Below, piece by piece: positions 9,234-17,110 of a DNA stretch of 32,627 bases (positions within the stretch are counted from its first letter, which is position 1; the number at the start of each line of letters is the position of its first letter). The stretch comes from an uncultured Verrucomicrobiota bacterium. GTDB lineage: Bacteria; Verrucomicrobiota; Verrucomicrobiia; Opitutales; Opitutaceae. The translations under genes were made by a program, and so were the position numbers. The notes under the pieces are model-generated. The model did no database searches. It saw only the letters and a list, made by a program, of their open reading frames with translations, and had not been told where the DNA came from. Where the stretch lies: contig CAIOCT010000100.1 in assembly GCA_903856725.1 (NCBI GenBank), positions 1-32,627 of the forward strand. The letters run 5' to 3'.

Positions 9234-10616
9234 TTATTTAGACAGAAAACTGATGGCTTTTTTAGCCATTTTTTCTCCCGATTTAATACAGTCCTGAAGA
9301 GAAATTCCGTCACGTACATTGCCGCCAATGAACAGGCCGGCGTTAGTCTCTTCGATTCGCCCCAGAGCGGTTAAATAGCGATCATAGCCGAGCCCATATT
9401 GGGGAATAGCCCGAGGCCAGTACGTATGTTTTACGAATTGGGGCGGAGTGGTTACGCCGACCAATTCCTGCAAATCTAAGCCAAGGCGAGCGAGGAGCTC
9501 GTTGGTGTTCAGTTGCGCGATGTCGGGTTGACGCAAACCACCGGCAAAAACGGTTAGCCCGACATGACCGGCGGGGGCGCGATCAGGGAAGAGGGTAGAT
9601 GAAAATAATATACCGAGGAGCGATCGATGTTCGACGGCTGGCACGAGTCCGCCGAACCCGTCCAGCGGATGGCCTACTTGTTCGCGTCGGTACCCTAGAA
9701 AAAGCGACGAAACGGGGGGCTGGGTAATTTCGCTCAGGAGGGCCAGCGGGCGTTCTGCCTGCGGTCCAAAAGACAGTTGCGCCAAGCTGGTAGCCGGCAG
9801 GGCGAGTAGCACGAGATCAAATTCTGCTGTATGGTAAGCGCCGGACTCCTGCCAATTGAGTCGATGCGGCCGGCCGGGTTGGATAGATTCAAGCGTCGCC
9901 TTGAGCTGCACCGCGCCCAATGGTAATTTAGCGGCTAGGGTAGTGGTCAGGGTTTGTAACCCGCCTTTGAAGGAGACGATTGGCGCAACGCCTGACTCGC
10001 CACGGGCTTTTTTCGCTTTCGCATTGGCCAGCATGCCGCGGAGCAGGGAACCATGGGAGCGCTCCGCTTCCCACAAGGTGGGAAAGGCGTGGCGAACGGA
10101 GAGCTTCTCAGGATCTCCCGCGTAGATACCAGCGATGAGTGGGTTGAGAGCGTAGTCGACCAATTCTTGCGTAAAATGAGAACGTACTAATTCCGCCAAA
10201 CTTAAATCAGTCGGTCGCACCCGTGCGCGGGTGAGCATTTCGGAGAAAATTGCGCATTTGGTCCGAAAGGAAAATAGGGGTGTGCGGAAAAAAGAGAGCG
10301 GTGACATCGGCACAGGGACGAATTTTCCCCCACGCACGATGAACCGTTTTTTAGATGCTGCATTGGCAATTTGGAGATCGGGCTCAAGCCCAACCTCTTT
10401 AATTAATTGGCGAACTTCACTAGCGCCTAATTGAAGGGAGTTAGGGCCGCCCTCGATCACATAGCCGTTCTCGGAGAAAGTTCGGATCGCGCCGCCGGTT
10501 TGGGCGGATTGTTCAAATACTTTTACAGCATAGCCCCGCTCGCTTAGGCGATAAGCCGCGGTTAGTCCAGTGATGCCGGCTCCGATAACGGCGATGGTGG
10601 GTGAAGTGTGGGGCAC
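9234..10616 (-). CDS. hemY: Protoporphyrinogen oxidase, HemY type
   Basis: HemY-type protoporphyrinogen IX oxidase is an FAD enzyme that uses oxygen to make protoporphyrin IX, the step before iron insertion. The 460-residue product has an N-terminal FAD-binding fold with IAVIGAGITGLTAAYRL and FEQSAQTGGAIRT, the conserved GYVIEGGPNSL, a central IAGIYAGDPEKLSVRHAFP block typical of this family, and the C-terminal FAD contact FIGGNVRDGISLQDCI (the usual GNYRDGISV motif). The start is a GTG at 10616; an in-frame stop a few codons upstream and no earlier ATG leave it as the only reasonable start. It lies 77 bases after hemE and 75 before ileS on the same strand. It could also be annotated hemG in the broad sense, but it is not the flavodoxin-like HemG. 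Confidence 0.95.
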   Translation of the reverse strand: MPHTSPTIAVIGAGITGLTAAYRLSERGYAVKVFEQSAQTGGAIRTFSENGYVIEGGPNSLQLGASEVRQLIKEVGLEPDLQIANAASKKRFIVRGGKFVPVPMSPLSFFRTPLFSFRTKCAIFSEMLTRARVRPTDLSLAELVRSHFTQELVDYALNPLIAGIYAGDPEKLSVRHAFPTLWEAERSHGSLLRGMLANAKAKKARGESGVAPIVSFKGGLQTLTTTLAAKLPLGAVQLKATLESIQPGRPHRLNWQESGAYHTAEFDLVLLALPATSLAQLSFGPQAERPLALLSEITQPPVSSLFLGYRREQVGHPLDGFGGLVPAVEHRSLLGILFSSTLFPDRAPAGHVGLTVFAGGLRQPDIAQLNTNELLARLGLDLQELVGVTTPPQFVKHTYWPRAIPQYGLGYDRYLTALGRIEETNAGLFIGGNVRDGISLQDCIKSGEKMAKKAISFLSK

Positions 10617-10693
10617 GGTGCGAGTGAGCTGGTTTTATTATATGCGAAATGAAGGAGACTGGCTGCGCATATTTTGCCCGTTACTGCGCCCAC

Positions 10694-11719
10694 TTATTGC
10701 CACCCAGTCACCGTTGAAACAAGCGCTTCCATGCACTCAATTTTGGCTTGAGGCATGATCCCATGACCGAGGTTAAAAATATGGCCGCGGGTTCCGCGCA
10801 TCGTGTTCAACAAACGAGAGGTTTCGCGGCGGACAATCTCGGGGGTGGTATTCAGCAGCACGGGGTCGAGGTTGCCTTGGAGGGCTACGTTGCTCGGGAG
10901 AAGTTTGCGGGCGACTCCAAGATCAATGGTCCAGTCAACGCCGAGCACGCTGGCGCCGCTAAAAGCCTGATCGGTAAGTTGAGCCGGAGTGCCTTTGGCG
11001 TAGAGAATGACGGGGAACCCCTTAGGCAAAGCCGCAATGATGGTGCGAATCCAACGCAGGGAGGCGGCTTCATAATCTTGGCCGGCGATAATCCCGCCCC
11101 AAGAGTCAAAGATCTGAATCGCATCAACGCCCGCACGGATTTGCATTTTAAAATAGTCGATGAGCGCGGCCGTTAATTTTTCCATCAGCGCCTCAAAAAA
11201 TACTCGATCCGAGTAAAAAATTGTTTTGCTGCGTTCGAAATCGTCTGCGCTGCCGCCTTCGAGCATGTAGGTTGCCAAGGTCCAAGGGGAACCGCCGAAG
11301 CCTAAGAGCGCTTTTTCACCTTTGAGTTCCGCTTTGACGCGCGCCAAGGCCTGACCGACATAAGCGAGGCGCTCGCTTACGCCTGCTCCGTCGAGACGAG
11401 CAAGCTGCGTGCTATTCTCAAGGCGGTAATCCATGGCAATGCCGCCCGTATCGCGAAATTTGTAGCCCTGGCCCATCGCCTCAGGAATCACGAGAATATC
11501 GGAAAAAATAATAGCCGCATCGAGCGCGAAACGGCGGAGCGGTTGTAACGTAACTTCCGCGGCCAGCTCGGGCGTTTTGACCATTTCTAAGAATGAAGAT
11601 TTAGCTTTGAGGGCTCGGTATTCAGGTAAATAGCGGCCCGCTTGACGCATGATCCAGACCGGTGGTCGATCGAGGGTTTGGCAAGCAGCGGCAGCGAGAA
11701 AACGTTCGCGGGAATTCAT
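10694..11719 (-). CDS. hemE: Uroporphyrinogen decarboxylase
   Basis: HemE removes four acetate carboxyl groups from uroporphyrinogen III to give coproporphyrinogen III, in the cytoplasm. From the ATG at 11719 the product is 341 residues, beginning MNSRERFLAAAACQTLDRPPVWIMRQAGRYLPEYR. The segment PPVWIMRQAGRYLPEYR holds signature 1 with the substrate-binding arginine pair, DAAIIFSDILVIPEAMG holds the catalytic Asp, and FNLGHGIMP holds the conserved C-terminal His. An upstream in-frame TTG at 11749 abuts the hemF stop codon and would add ten residues, but ATG at 11719 fits the family length. The gene lies 30 bases after hemF and 77 before hemY, as the middle gene of a haem operon. Confidence 0.97.
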   Translation of the reverse strand: MNSRERFLAAAACQTLDRPPVWIMRQAGRYLPEYRALKAKSSFLEMVKTPELAAEVTLQPLRRFALDAAIIFSDILVIPEAMGQGYKFRDTGGIAMDYRLENSTQLARLDGAGVSERLAYVGQALARVKAELKGEKALLGFGGSPWTLATYMLEGGSADDFERSKTIFYSDRVFFEALMEKLTAALIDYFKMQIRAGVDAIQIFDSWGGIIAGQDYEAASLRWIRTIIAALPKGFPVILYAKGTPAQLTDQAFSGASVLGVDWTIDLGVARKLLPSNVALQGNLDPVLLNTTPEIVRRETSRLLNTMRGTRGHIFNLGHGIMPQAKIECMEALVSTVTGWQ

Positions 11720-11749
11720 GATTTTTAAAATGGGTCGGCGTAGCCTCAA

Positions 11750-12658
11750 TTAGGCCTCAGCCCAATTTTTCGGTTTAAGGAAATCGTCCATTAGTTGTGC
11801 CTCGGGTGTACCGAGAGCAGGTTGCCAATTATAGTGCCAAGCAACCAAAGGCGGGAGGGACATTAAAATGGATTCAGTGCGGCCACCACTCTGTAAACCG
11901 AAGTGCGTGCCGCGGTCCCAGACGAGATTAAACTCTACATACCGGCCGCGGCGATAGAGTTGGAAATCACGTTCCCGCTGGCTGTAGGGGGTTGCTTTGC
12001 GCTGCTGCACAATCGGTAGATAGGCGGGTAAAAAGGCATCACCCACGCTGCGCGTTAGTGCAAAACTGCGGGTGAACCCCAGTGCATTAAAATCATCAAA
12101 AAATAATCCGCCGATCCCGCGTGCTTCTTGGCGGTGTTTCAGGAAAAAATAATCATCACACCAATTTTTGAAGCGCGGATGAAGATCGGCCCCGAACGGC
12201 TCACAGGCCTCCCGAGCGGTGCGGTGCCAATGAATGCAGTCAGCAGTAAATCCATAATAAGGGGTTAGATCAAAGCCGCCGCCAAACCACCAGACCGCGT
12301 CGGCGCCTTCGCCGGCGATAAAGAAGCGGACGTTGAGATGAACGGTCGGTACATAGGGATTCAGCGGATGCAACACGAGCGATACCCCAAGGGCTTGAAA
12401 CGCTTTCCCCGCGAGTTCCGGGCGTGTGGCGGTGGCCGAAGCGGGAAGGGCGGCGCCGGTGACATGGGAAAACCCGACGCCAGCTTTTTCGAAAACGGCT
12501 CCTGTGCTCATTACCCGTGAGCGCCCGCCGCCGCCTTCGGGGCGGGTCCAAGCGTCTTCTTGGAAATGACCACGGCCATCCTCGCGCTCAAGGGATGCAC
12601 AGATACTATCTTGCAGGTTTAGCAGATAGGCGCGGACGGCATGGAGATCGGTGGGCAT
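11750..12658 (-). CDS. hemF: Oxygen-dependent coproporphyrinogen III oxidase
   Basis: HemF oxidatively decarboxylates two propionates of coproporphyrinogen III to vinyl groups using oxygen. From the ATG at 12658 the product is 302 residues (E. coli 299); a GTG at 12670 would add four residues. Conserved blocks are seen in order: [101 protein letters not shown], and a C-terminal WHYNW. It is the first gene of the leftward haem run hemF-hemE-hemY, and the 188 bases to the next gene on the other strand must hold its promoter. Together with HemY it shows that haem synthesis here relies on oxygen at two steps; no hemN is in the window. Confidence 0.97.
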   Translation of the reverse strand: MPTDLHAVRAYLLNLQDSICASLEREDGRGHFQEDAWTRPEGGGGRSRVMSTGAVFEKAGVGFSHVTGAALPASATATRPELAGKAFQALGVSLVLHPLNPYVPTVHLNVRFFIAGEGADAVWWFGGGFDLTPYYGFTADCIHWHRTAREACEPFGADLHPRFKNWCDDYFFLKHRQEARGIGGLFFDDFNALGFTRSFALTRSVGDAFLPAYLPIVQQRKATPYSQRERDFQLYRRGRYVEFNLVWDRGTHFGLQSGGRTESILMSLPPLVAWHYNWQPALGTPEAQLMDDFLKPKNWAEA

Positions 12659-12790
12659 AGTTACAATCACTAGGTAGTCATAAAGGATTACAAAAATACA
12701 CGAAAAAGCTCTGGTTTAATGAGACCCTGTGGCATCCAGGACTCGATAAAGTTTTCTCGCTGCTTGACGCATCTGCTAGAGTGGCTCCGT

Positions 12791-12819
12791 TTGACCTGTC
12801 CACGCGATGCGCGTTATGG
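12791..12819 (+). promoter_or_regulatory. Candidate sigma-70-type promoter for the six-helix membrane protein
   Basis: TTGACC (12791-12796), a 17-base spacer and TTATGG (12814-12819) lie 27 bases before the ATG at 12847. The -35 box matches the consensus at five of six positions, the -10 box is weaker. It supports the start at 12847 over the GTG at 12781. A closely similar arrangement precedes the gene at 27315. Confidence 0.4.
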
Positions 12820-12846
12820 TCAAGTTGCCCCTGTTTTTATCGTCGC

Positions 12847-13572
12847 ATGAATTCCGCTGTCTTAACCACTATTGCCGCTACCGGTTTTACTGTCGCATTT
12901 TTTCATGCGGCGATCCCGACCCACTGGTTGCCTTTTGTCTTGGTGTCGCGCGCCCGTAATTGGAGTAGAGGCAAGACCTTTGCGGTCGCGATCTTCGCGG
13001 GGTTAGGGCACGTCGCGCTCACAAGTCTCTTGGGGCTTGGGGTGGCTTGGTTTGGCTTTAAACTTGATGAGCAAGTGGAGCAGCTATTTCCGTTACTAGC
13101 GGGAGGTGTCTTGCTGGTGATAGGGGCCTTCTACTTTTGGCGGCAATGGCGTGGCCAGGGAGTGCTCCATCATCATCTGGTTGGCGGGCAGCATCAAGAA
13201 AGCGCGACCTGCGGCCATGAAGTGAACCACAGTCATTGGGAAGATGAGCTCAAAGATAGCACTATGGTTTCGGACCGCGCGAGTGATTGGTCGGCGATTA
13301 GTGGTCTTTTCATGATGCTGACACTTTCCCCCTGCGAAGGCTTTTTGCCTGTTTATTTGTCCGGGGTACAGTTCGGCTGGCGGGGATTCTTCGTACTCAG
13401 TGTGATTTTAGCACTGGGGACTTTGGCGGGTATGCTCGGCTTTACTTGGCTGACTTTGCTGGGTTTTGAGCGGTTCCGCTTACAACGATTTGAGCGCTAT
13501 GAAGCCGCGATGCTTGGGACGATTTTTACTGTTTTAGGCATTTTGCTGCTGGGGTTTCAGCATAGTCACTAA
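12847..13572 (+). CDS. Six-helix membrane protein with His-rich loop, possible metal transporter (LysE/NicO-like)
   Basis: The 241-residue product has six hydrophobic segments in two groups of three (about 4-33, 44-70, 80-100; then 148-170, 180-207, 218-237), the topology of LysE/NicO/CcdA-like transporters. The first half carries FFHAAIPTHWLPFVLV (His20, His26), the second LTLSPCEGFLPV (Ser-Pro-Cys), matching positions where such families hold paired functional motifs. Between the halves lies a hydrophilic loop, residues 102-131, with clustered histidines (HHH, GHEVNHSH) and one cysteine, suggesting binding of nickel, cobalt, zinc or copper. The start at 12847 removes a 22-residue non-membrane extension from a GTG at 12781 and fits the candidate promoter. 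It runs divergent from hemF and is followed by a lipoprotein gene with a His-Asp repeat. The family placement is tentative and the substrate is inferred only from the histidines. Confidence 0.65.
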   Translation: MNSAVLTTIAATGFTVAFFHAAIPTHWLPFVLVSRARNWSRGKTFAVAIFAGLGHVALTSLLGLGVAWFGFKLDEQVEQLFPLLAGGVLLVIGAFYFWRQWRGQGVLHHHLVGGQHQESATCGHEVNHSHWEDELKDSTMVSDRASDWSAISGLFMMLTLSPCEGFLPVYLSGVQFGWRGFFVLSVILALGTLAGMLGFTWLTLLGFERFRLQRFERYEAAMLGTIFTVLGILLLGFQHSH

Positions 13573-13631
13573 GTAATTTAAAATCGCTGGAACTGTGACG
13601 GCTGATTTTGGTCTCAATGAATTGGTATCGT

Positions 13632-13660
13632 TTGGCTGTTTAGCTTTTTTAAACTAAATA
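13632..13660 (+). promoter_or_regulatory. Weak promoter candidate before the lipoprotein gene
   Basis: TTGGCT (13632-13637), a 17-base spacer and TAAATA (13655-13660) lie about 20 bases before the ATG at 13680, in a very AT-rich stretch that also holds the small inverted repeat GTTTA...TAAAC at 13638-13654. The -10 match is poor, so the call is weak. The spacer 13573-13679 shows no other feature. Confidence 0.25.
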
Positions 13661-13679
13661 TTTTCCGATTGAGTGATTT

Positions 13680-14639
13680 ATGAGAATGAATTCACCCGCT
13701 TTTCGATTCCTGCTTCTCTCGGTTCTAATTTACAGTCTGACGGGCTGTGCGAGTGCAAATTCCACTGAGGCCGCGCCGCTTTCGACCGATAGCTATGAGC
13801 TTAAGGTGATGGAAACATCTCGAAATCATTCGCTCACAAGCGAAGAGAATCTGCAATTACGCCAGTCGATCGTGGAGTTTTTGCAAGGGAGGGGCCCGCT
13901 TCAGCCCGGCGTCTACTATGTGCGCGTGAATTTTCCGCCGGAAATTGAGGGGGGCGCGGGGGATTATATGGTGGTTCAGCTTACCGTGGCTCCCGCTGTC
14001 ACGACTTACACCTATCTACCTTCATACTCGGCGGGCGGGGCTTCGTCTTATGAATCGTATGATCCTCTTTATTTTAATTCGCTCTACTCAAGTTCGCCTT
14101 ATTATCAGCAATTTGATTATCGCGCTGGTCGCTATTATCCTACTTATCCGCGATACTTTGGAAGGCCGCGCTTGCCTCAAAGGGAACCAGAGCCGCGGCA
14201 TTTCCCTGATCAACAGAGAAAACCTGATAAACGGCCAGAGCCCTATGCCAGAAATTTACCGATGACTAAGGGCGATCATGATCATGATCATGATCGCTCG
14301 CCCCCTGTCGCCAATCTTCCCTCCCCGGAATCCAAGCGGACTCGTCCTAATCATGTCTCGGGGCAGCCGGCTAATCCACCGGTGGATAATCGAAAAAGAA
14401 CTCCATCGCCTGCGCCGCGAGGGGACGCTGCGCCTCAGCCTAAATATAACCCGACCCGCGGAAGATCCGAAGAGGCGCAACCAGAAAGGCGGCGAGCTGA
14501 AGTGCGCCCGATGCCCACGGAAAGATCGGGTGGGTCATCTTATTCCCCCATGCCGCACGCTCGTCCTGGCCCTGAGCCGGTAGCACCCGCGGCACGTGAT
14601 TCCGATAATGACGGTAAGAAGCGCCAGCAGCAAAACTAG
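13680..14639 (+). CDS. Low-complexity lipoprotein with His-Asp repeat, function unknown
   Basis: No known domain is recognised in this 319-residue product. It starts with a lipoprotein signal peptide (MRMNSPAFRFLLLSVLIYSL) and the lipobox LTGC at Cys23, so it should be lipidated and membrane-anchored, a substrate of the LspA encoded in this window. Residues about 35-105 look folded (helix-rich SEENLQLRQSIVEFLQ, then GVYYVRVNFPP and DYMVVQLTVAP strands). From about 110 a Tyr/Ser-rich stretch (YESYDPLYFNSLYSSSPYY) is followed by a Pro/Arg/Glu-rich disordered tail to the end. The tail contains GDHDHDHDRS, encoded by a perfect DNA palindrome. The tail composition resembles low-complexity extracytoplasmic linkers. 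It follows the His-rich transporter-like gene by 107 bases on the same strand. An ATG two codons in (13686) is an alternative start. Confidence 0.7.
   Translation: MRMNSPAFRFLLLSVLIYSLTGCASANSTEAAPLSTDSYELKVMETSRNHSLTSEENLQLRQSIVEFLQGRGPLQPGVYYVRVNFPPEIEGGAGDYMVVQLTVAPAVTTYTYLPSYSAGGASSYESYDPLYFNSLYSSSPYYQQFDYRAGRYYPTYPRYFGRPRLPQREPEPRHFPDQQRKPDKRPEPYARNLPMTKGDHDHDHDRSPPVANLPSPESKRTRPNHVSGQPANPPVDNRKRTPSPAPRGDAAPQPKYNPTRGRSEEAQPERRRAEVRPMPTERSGGSSYSPMPHARPGPEPVAPAARDSDNDGKKRQQQN
14272..14297. repeat. Perfect 26-bp palindrome with four GATC sites, inside a coding region
   Basis: The 26 bases are fully self-complementary: GCGATCATGATCA and its mirror. They consist of GATC repeated four times at six-base steps, and encode Asp-His repeats in the lipoprotein tail. 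It is both a tandem repeat and a palindrome. Confidence 0.9.
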
Positions 14640-14659
14640 ACCCTTGAGCTGGGCTTTTT
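14624..14659 (+). terminator. Possible terminator at the lipoprotein gene end
   Basis: CCAGC (14624-14628) pairs with GCTGG (14648-14652), with a 19-base loop that includes the stop codon, followed by TTTTT at 14655-14659. The stem is short, so this is a weak candidate. On the opposite side, prfC ends at 14699 with no clear hairpin of its own in 14660-14698. Confidence 0.25.
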
Positions 14660-14698
14660 GAACGGTCGCAACCGCCGTGCTGAATCCCGCCTTACGGG

Positions 14699-16351
14699 CT
14701 AAATTTGTTCGAGCGGTAGCTCGTGCAAATTCAGCTCAGGATTTTTTTCCTTAAAATAGCGCAGGGTCCAGTCGTTGGGGAACAGCGCAATCGGTTGCTG
14801 AAATTTATCAGTCCCGAAGCTAACACCGGTAGCAACAATCAGCCGTGTGAAGTCGAAGCTTTTTCCGGGGAGTGGCGCGATGCTGGGCGAAAAAGAAATC
14901 CAGCGCAGGAGCGTCCATGGAGTGGGGGTGAGCCTTGATTCGGCGTTGTATTCAGCTTTGAGGCGGTATTCGACAACCTCGAATTGCAACGGACCCACGG
15001 CCGCAAGGAGCGTTGCCCCTGAAGGAGCATTTTTGGCGGCAAAGGATTGGACGACGCCTTCTTGCAGGAGTTGCTCCAACCCTGCCCGGAATTTTTTGGA
15101 ATCTGACGGATTCGGGTTTGCGATATACGTAAAAACCTCGGGCGGGAAACGCGGGATTTCGTCAAAGGCGATGCTCCGATCTTCCGTCAGGGTATCGCCA
15201 ATGCCAAAGGAGTCGTGGCCGACTAGACCGATGACATCACCGGGCCAAGCTTCGTCGACGGTTTCGCGCTCTTGGCCAAATAATTTATGCGACGAAGAAA
15301 GGCGCACTTGTTTGCCCGTACGTTGATGAGTGACCACCATGTCGCGTTCAAATTTGCCTGAGCACACGCGCAAAAAGGCAATTCGGTCCCGATGATTGGG
15401 ATCCATATTGGCTTGGATTTTGAAAACGAAGCCAGAGAATTTTTCACTTGTAACCGTCACTTCGCGAGCGGTGGTGGTTGCCGCCATCCCGGGTACGGTG
15501 ACGCTCACAGAATTCCGCGGTGCGGGTGGCACGGAGTCTTTGAGAAAACCATCAAGCAGGAGTTGGATTCCAAAATTATTAACGGCGCTGCCAAAATAAA
15601 CTGGCGTCTGTTGGCCCGCTTGCACGGCCTTGAGGTCAAAAGCGTGACCGGCGCCATCGAGCATCTCGAGCTGTTCCTTAACTTCATTGAAGGTGAAGTC
15701 GTCGAGTTTTCCGCGTACGGCATCATCATCGAGGGATGTAACGTTGACGGGGGCTTGATATTTGCCGCCCGGAACGCGCTCAAATAAATGCACTTCTTTA
15801 GAGCGACGATCATAGACTCCTTTGAAAGAAGGTCCATTACCGAGGGGCCAAATGACGGGCGCACATTGCAGGCCAAGCACGCTCTCGAGTTCATCGAGCA
15901 AGGCGAACGCATTAAGCGTCGGGCGGTCGCACTTATTCATGAAGGTAAAAATTGGCACGCCGCGGCGGCGGCAAACTTCGAAAAGTTTACGGGTCTGAGC
16001 CTGCACACCTTTACCGGCGTCAATCACCATCAACGCGGCGTCGACGGCGGTGAGAACGCGATAAGTATCTTCCGAAAAATCTTTATGCCCCGGGGTGTCG
16101 AGTAAGTTGACGGCGCAACCGGCATAATCAAATTGAAGAACCGTGGAAGAGATAGAAATTCCGCGCTGCTTTTCTAGTTCCATCCAATCAGATGCGGTGG
16201 CGCGTTGATTTTTTCGGGCGGTTACAGAGCCAGCGAGATGCAGCGCATTCCCGTACAGCAAGAATTTCTCAGTTAACGTCGTTTTGCCTGCATCGGGGTG
16301 CGAGATAATCGCAAAAGTGCGACGGCGGGCGATTTCCTGGGCGGGAGACAT
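14699..16351 (-). CDS. prfC: Peptide chain release factor 3
   Basis: RF3 is a GTPase that recycles RF1 and RF2 from the ribosome after termination. The 550-residue product (E. coli 529) has the G1 loop SHPDAGKTT (17-25), the G2 region QRGISISSTV, G3 DTPGHKDFSEDT (85-96) and G4 NKCD (139-142). Domains II and III follow, with AGLEQLLQEGVVQSFAAKN and GPLQFEVVEYRLKAEY, which separate RF3 from EF-G and LepA. The ATG at 16351 gives MSPAQEIARRRTFAIISHPD, the usual RF3 N-terminus. It is preceded on the same strand, 74 bases upstream, by a DUF4126 membrane protein gene; a functional link is not evident. RF3 is patchily distributed in bacteria, so its presence is informative but not odd. Confidence 0.97.
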   Translation of the reverse strand: MSPAQEIARRRTFAIISHPDAGKTTLTEKFLLYGNALHLAGSVTARKNQRATASDWMELEKQRGISISSTVLQFDYAGCAVNLLDTPGHKDFSEDTYRVLTAVDAALMVIDAGKGVQAQTRKLFEVCRRRGVPIFTFMNKCDRPTLNAFALLDELESVLGLQCAPVIWPLGNGPSFKGVYDRRSKEVHLFERVPGGKYQAPVNVTSLDDDAVRGKLDDFTFNEVKEQLEMLDGAGHAFDLKAVQAGQQTPVYFGSAVNNFGIQLLLDGFLKDSVPPAPRNSVSVTVPGMAATTTAREVTVTSEKFSGFVFKIQANMDPNHRDRIAFLRVCSGKFERDMVVTHQRTGKQVRLSSSHKLFGQERETVDEAWPGDVIGLVGHDSFGIGDTLTEDRSIAFDEIPRFPPEVFTYIANPNPSDSKKFRAGLEQLLQEGVVQSFAAKNAPSGATLLAAVGPLQFEVVEYRLKAEYNAESRLTPTPWTLLRWISFSPSIAPLPGKSFDFTRLIVATGVSFGTDKFQQPIALFPNDWTLRYFKEKNPELNLHELPLEQI

Positions 16352-16425
16352 AAAGGGCTATCGAATCAACACGAACGGCAGCCGAGGGGAAGTCCAGACT
16401 TTGGCCAACTTGCGCCCCGATGAGG

Positions 16426-17034
16426 TTATTTGTTTGTCCGCTGACGCCATTGCCGTGCCCAGTAGACCATGGCAATCAGTGCTAATATGAAGCTAATCGC
16501 TACTAACACTGCGAGGAGAGGAAGTATAATCGCGAGTCCTGCTAGAACAATGCTCGAAAATGTTTCGGCGAGCGCAAATAGGGGGTTGAGTAATCCACCA
16601 CTCACAGCCGTTGAACCTGCCCGCAGGGTGCCAGTCGCTGCATGCACGCTGAATGCGGCGCCACCGCCCACCACAATGGCTAACGTCCCTGTCACCCAAG
16701 GTGGCATCGTGCTCGTCTCGATGCCCGACGCTGCTGCGAGTTGCGCGGCCATAATCAGAGTGCCGGCCAGAGCCGCAACCGGAGCCCCAGCTACATCCAG
16801 TGCGTGATCAAGCCAAGGAATCAGCATGCCGAGAATTTCTATTACACAGGCGCAACAAAGACAGACCATCGCCGGGAGCGAACCGAGCCAAGCAAACCCG
16901 TGGCCTGGATTAATCCAGCCCAAGTGCAGCCCAATCGATACCATCGCAAGGGGCGCAAAGATACGCAGTCCGCAAGCTGCGCTCAGAGAAAAGCCAACCA
17001 GGATGGCGAATCCATAGCTGGCCAAATTTTCCAT
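16426..17034 (-). CDS. DUF4126-family membrane protein
   Basis: The 202-residue product is almost wholly hydrophobic, with five or six likely membrane helices, and matches the DUF4126 pattern: an N-terminal GFSLSAACGLRIFAPLAMVSIG, then WLGSLPAMVCLCCACVIEILGMLIPWLDHALD and a Gly/Ala-rich GTLRAGSTAVSGGLLNPLFALAET, which in this family marks conserved helix ends. It closes with a positive-inside tail, ARQWRQRTNK. The ATG at 17034 places the first helix at residue 7. The molecular function of DUF4126 proteins is not established. It lies 76 bases after the dioxygenase-like gene and 74 before prfC, all leftward, so it may be in a transcript with either. The family assignment is from recalled motifs and is moderately sure. 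Confidence 0.75.
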   Translation of the reverse strand: MENLASYGFAILVGFSLSAACGLRIFAPLAMVSIGLHLGWINPGHGFAWLGSLPAMVCLCCACVIEILGMLIPWLDHALDVAGAPVAALAGTLIMAAQLAAASGIETSTMPPWVTGTLAIVVGGGAAFSVHAATGTLRAGSTAVSGGLLNPLFALAETFSSIVLAGLAIILPLLAVLVAISFILALIAMVYWARQWRQRTNK

Positions 17035-17110
17035 AGTGCGGGGAAGGGCCTAGATTCGCTGCAAGCTCTAGTAACTGCTAAGTTGCGGGAAAAAATGGAG
17101 AGGTCGTTTC

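Noticed and set aside
8862-9374. Open frame of 170 codons on the plus strand across the ileS-hemY gap
   Set aside because: It is antisense to two secure genes and its product resembles no protein.
10617-10693. Separate promoter between hemE and hemY
   Set aside because: The spacer is AT-rich and holds TATAATAAAA on the minus strand, but no -35 is found at a suitable distance, and co-transcription with hemE is simpler.
14847-15326. Open frame of 159 codons opposite prfC
   Set aside because: It is a shadow of prfC with no motif or start context of its own.
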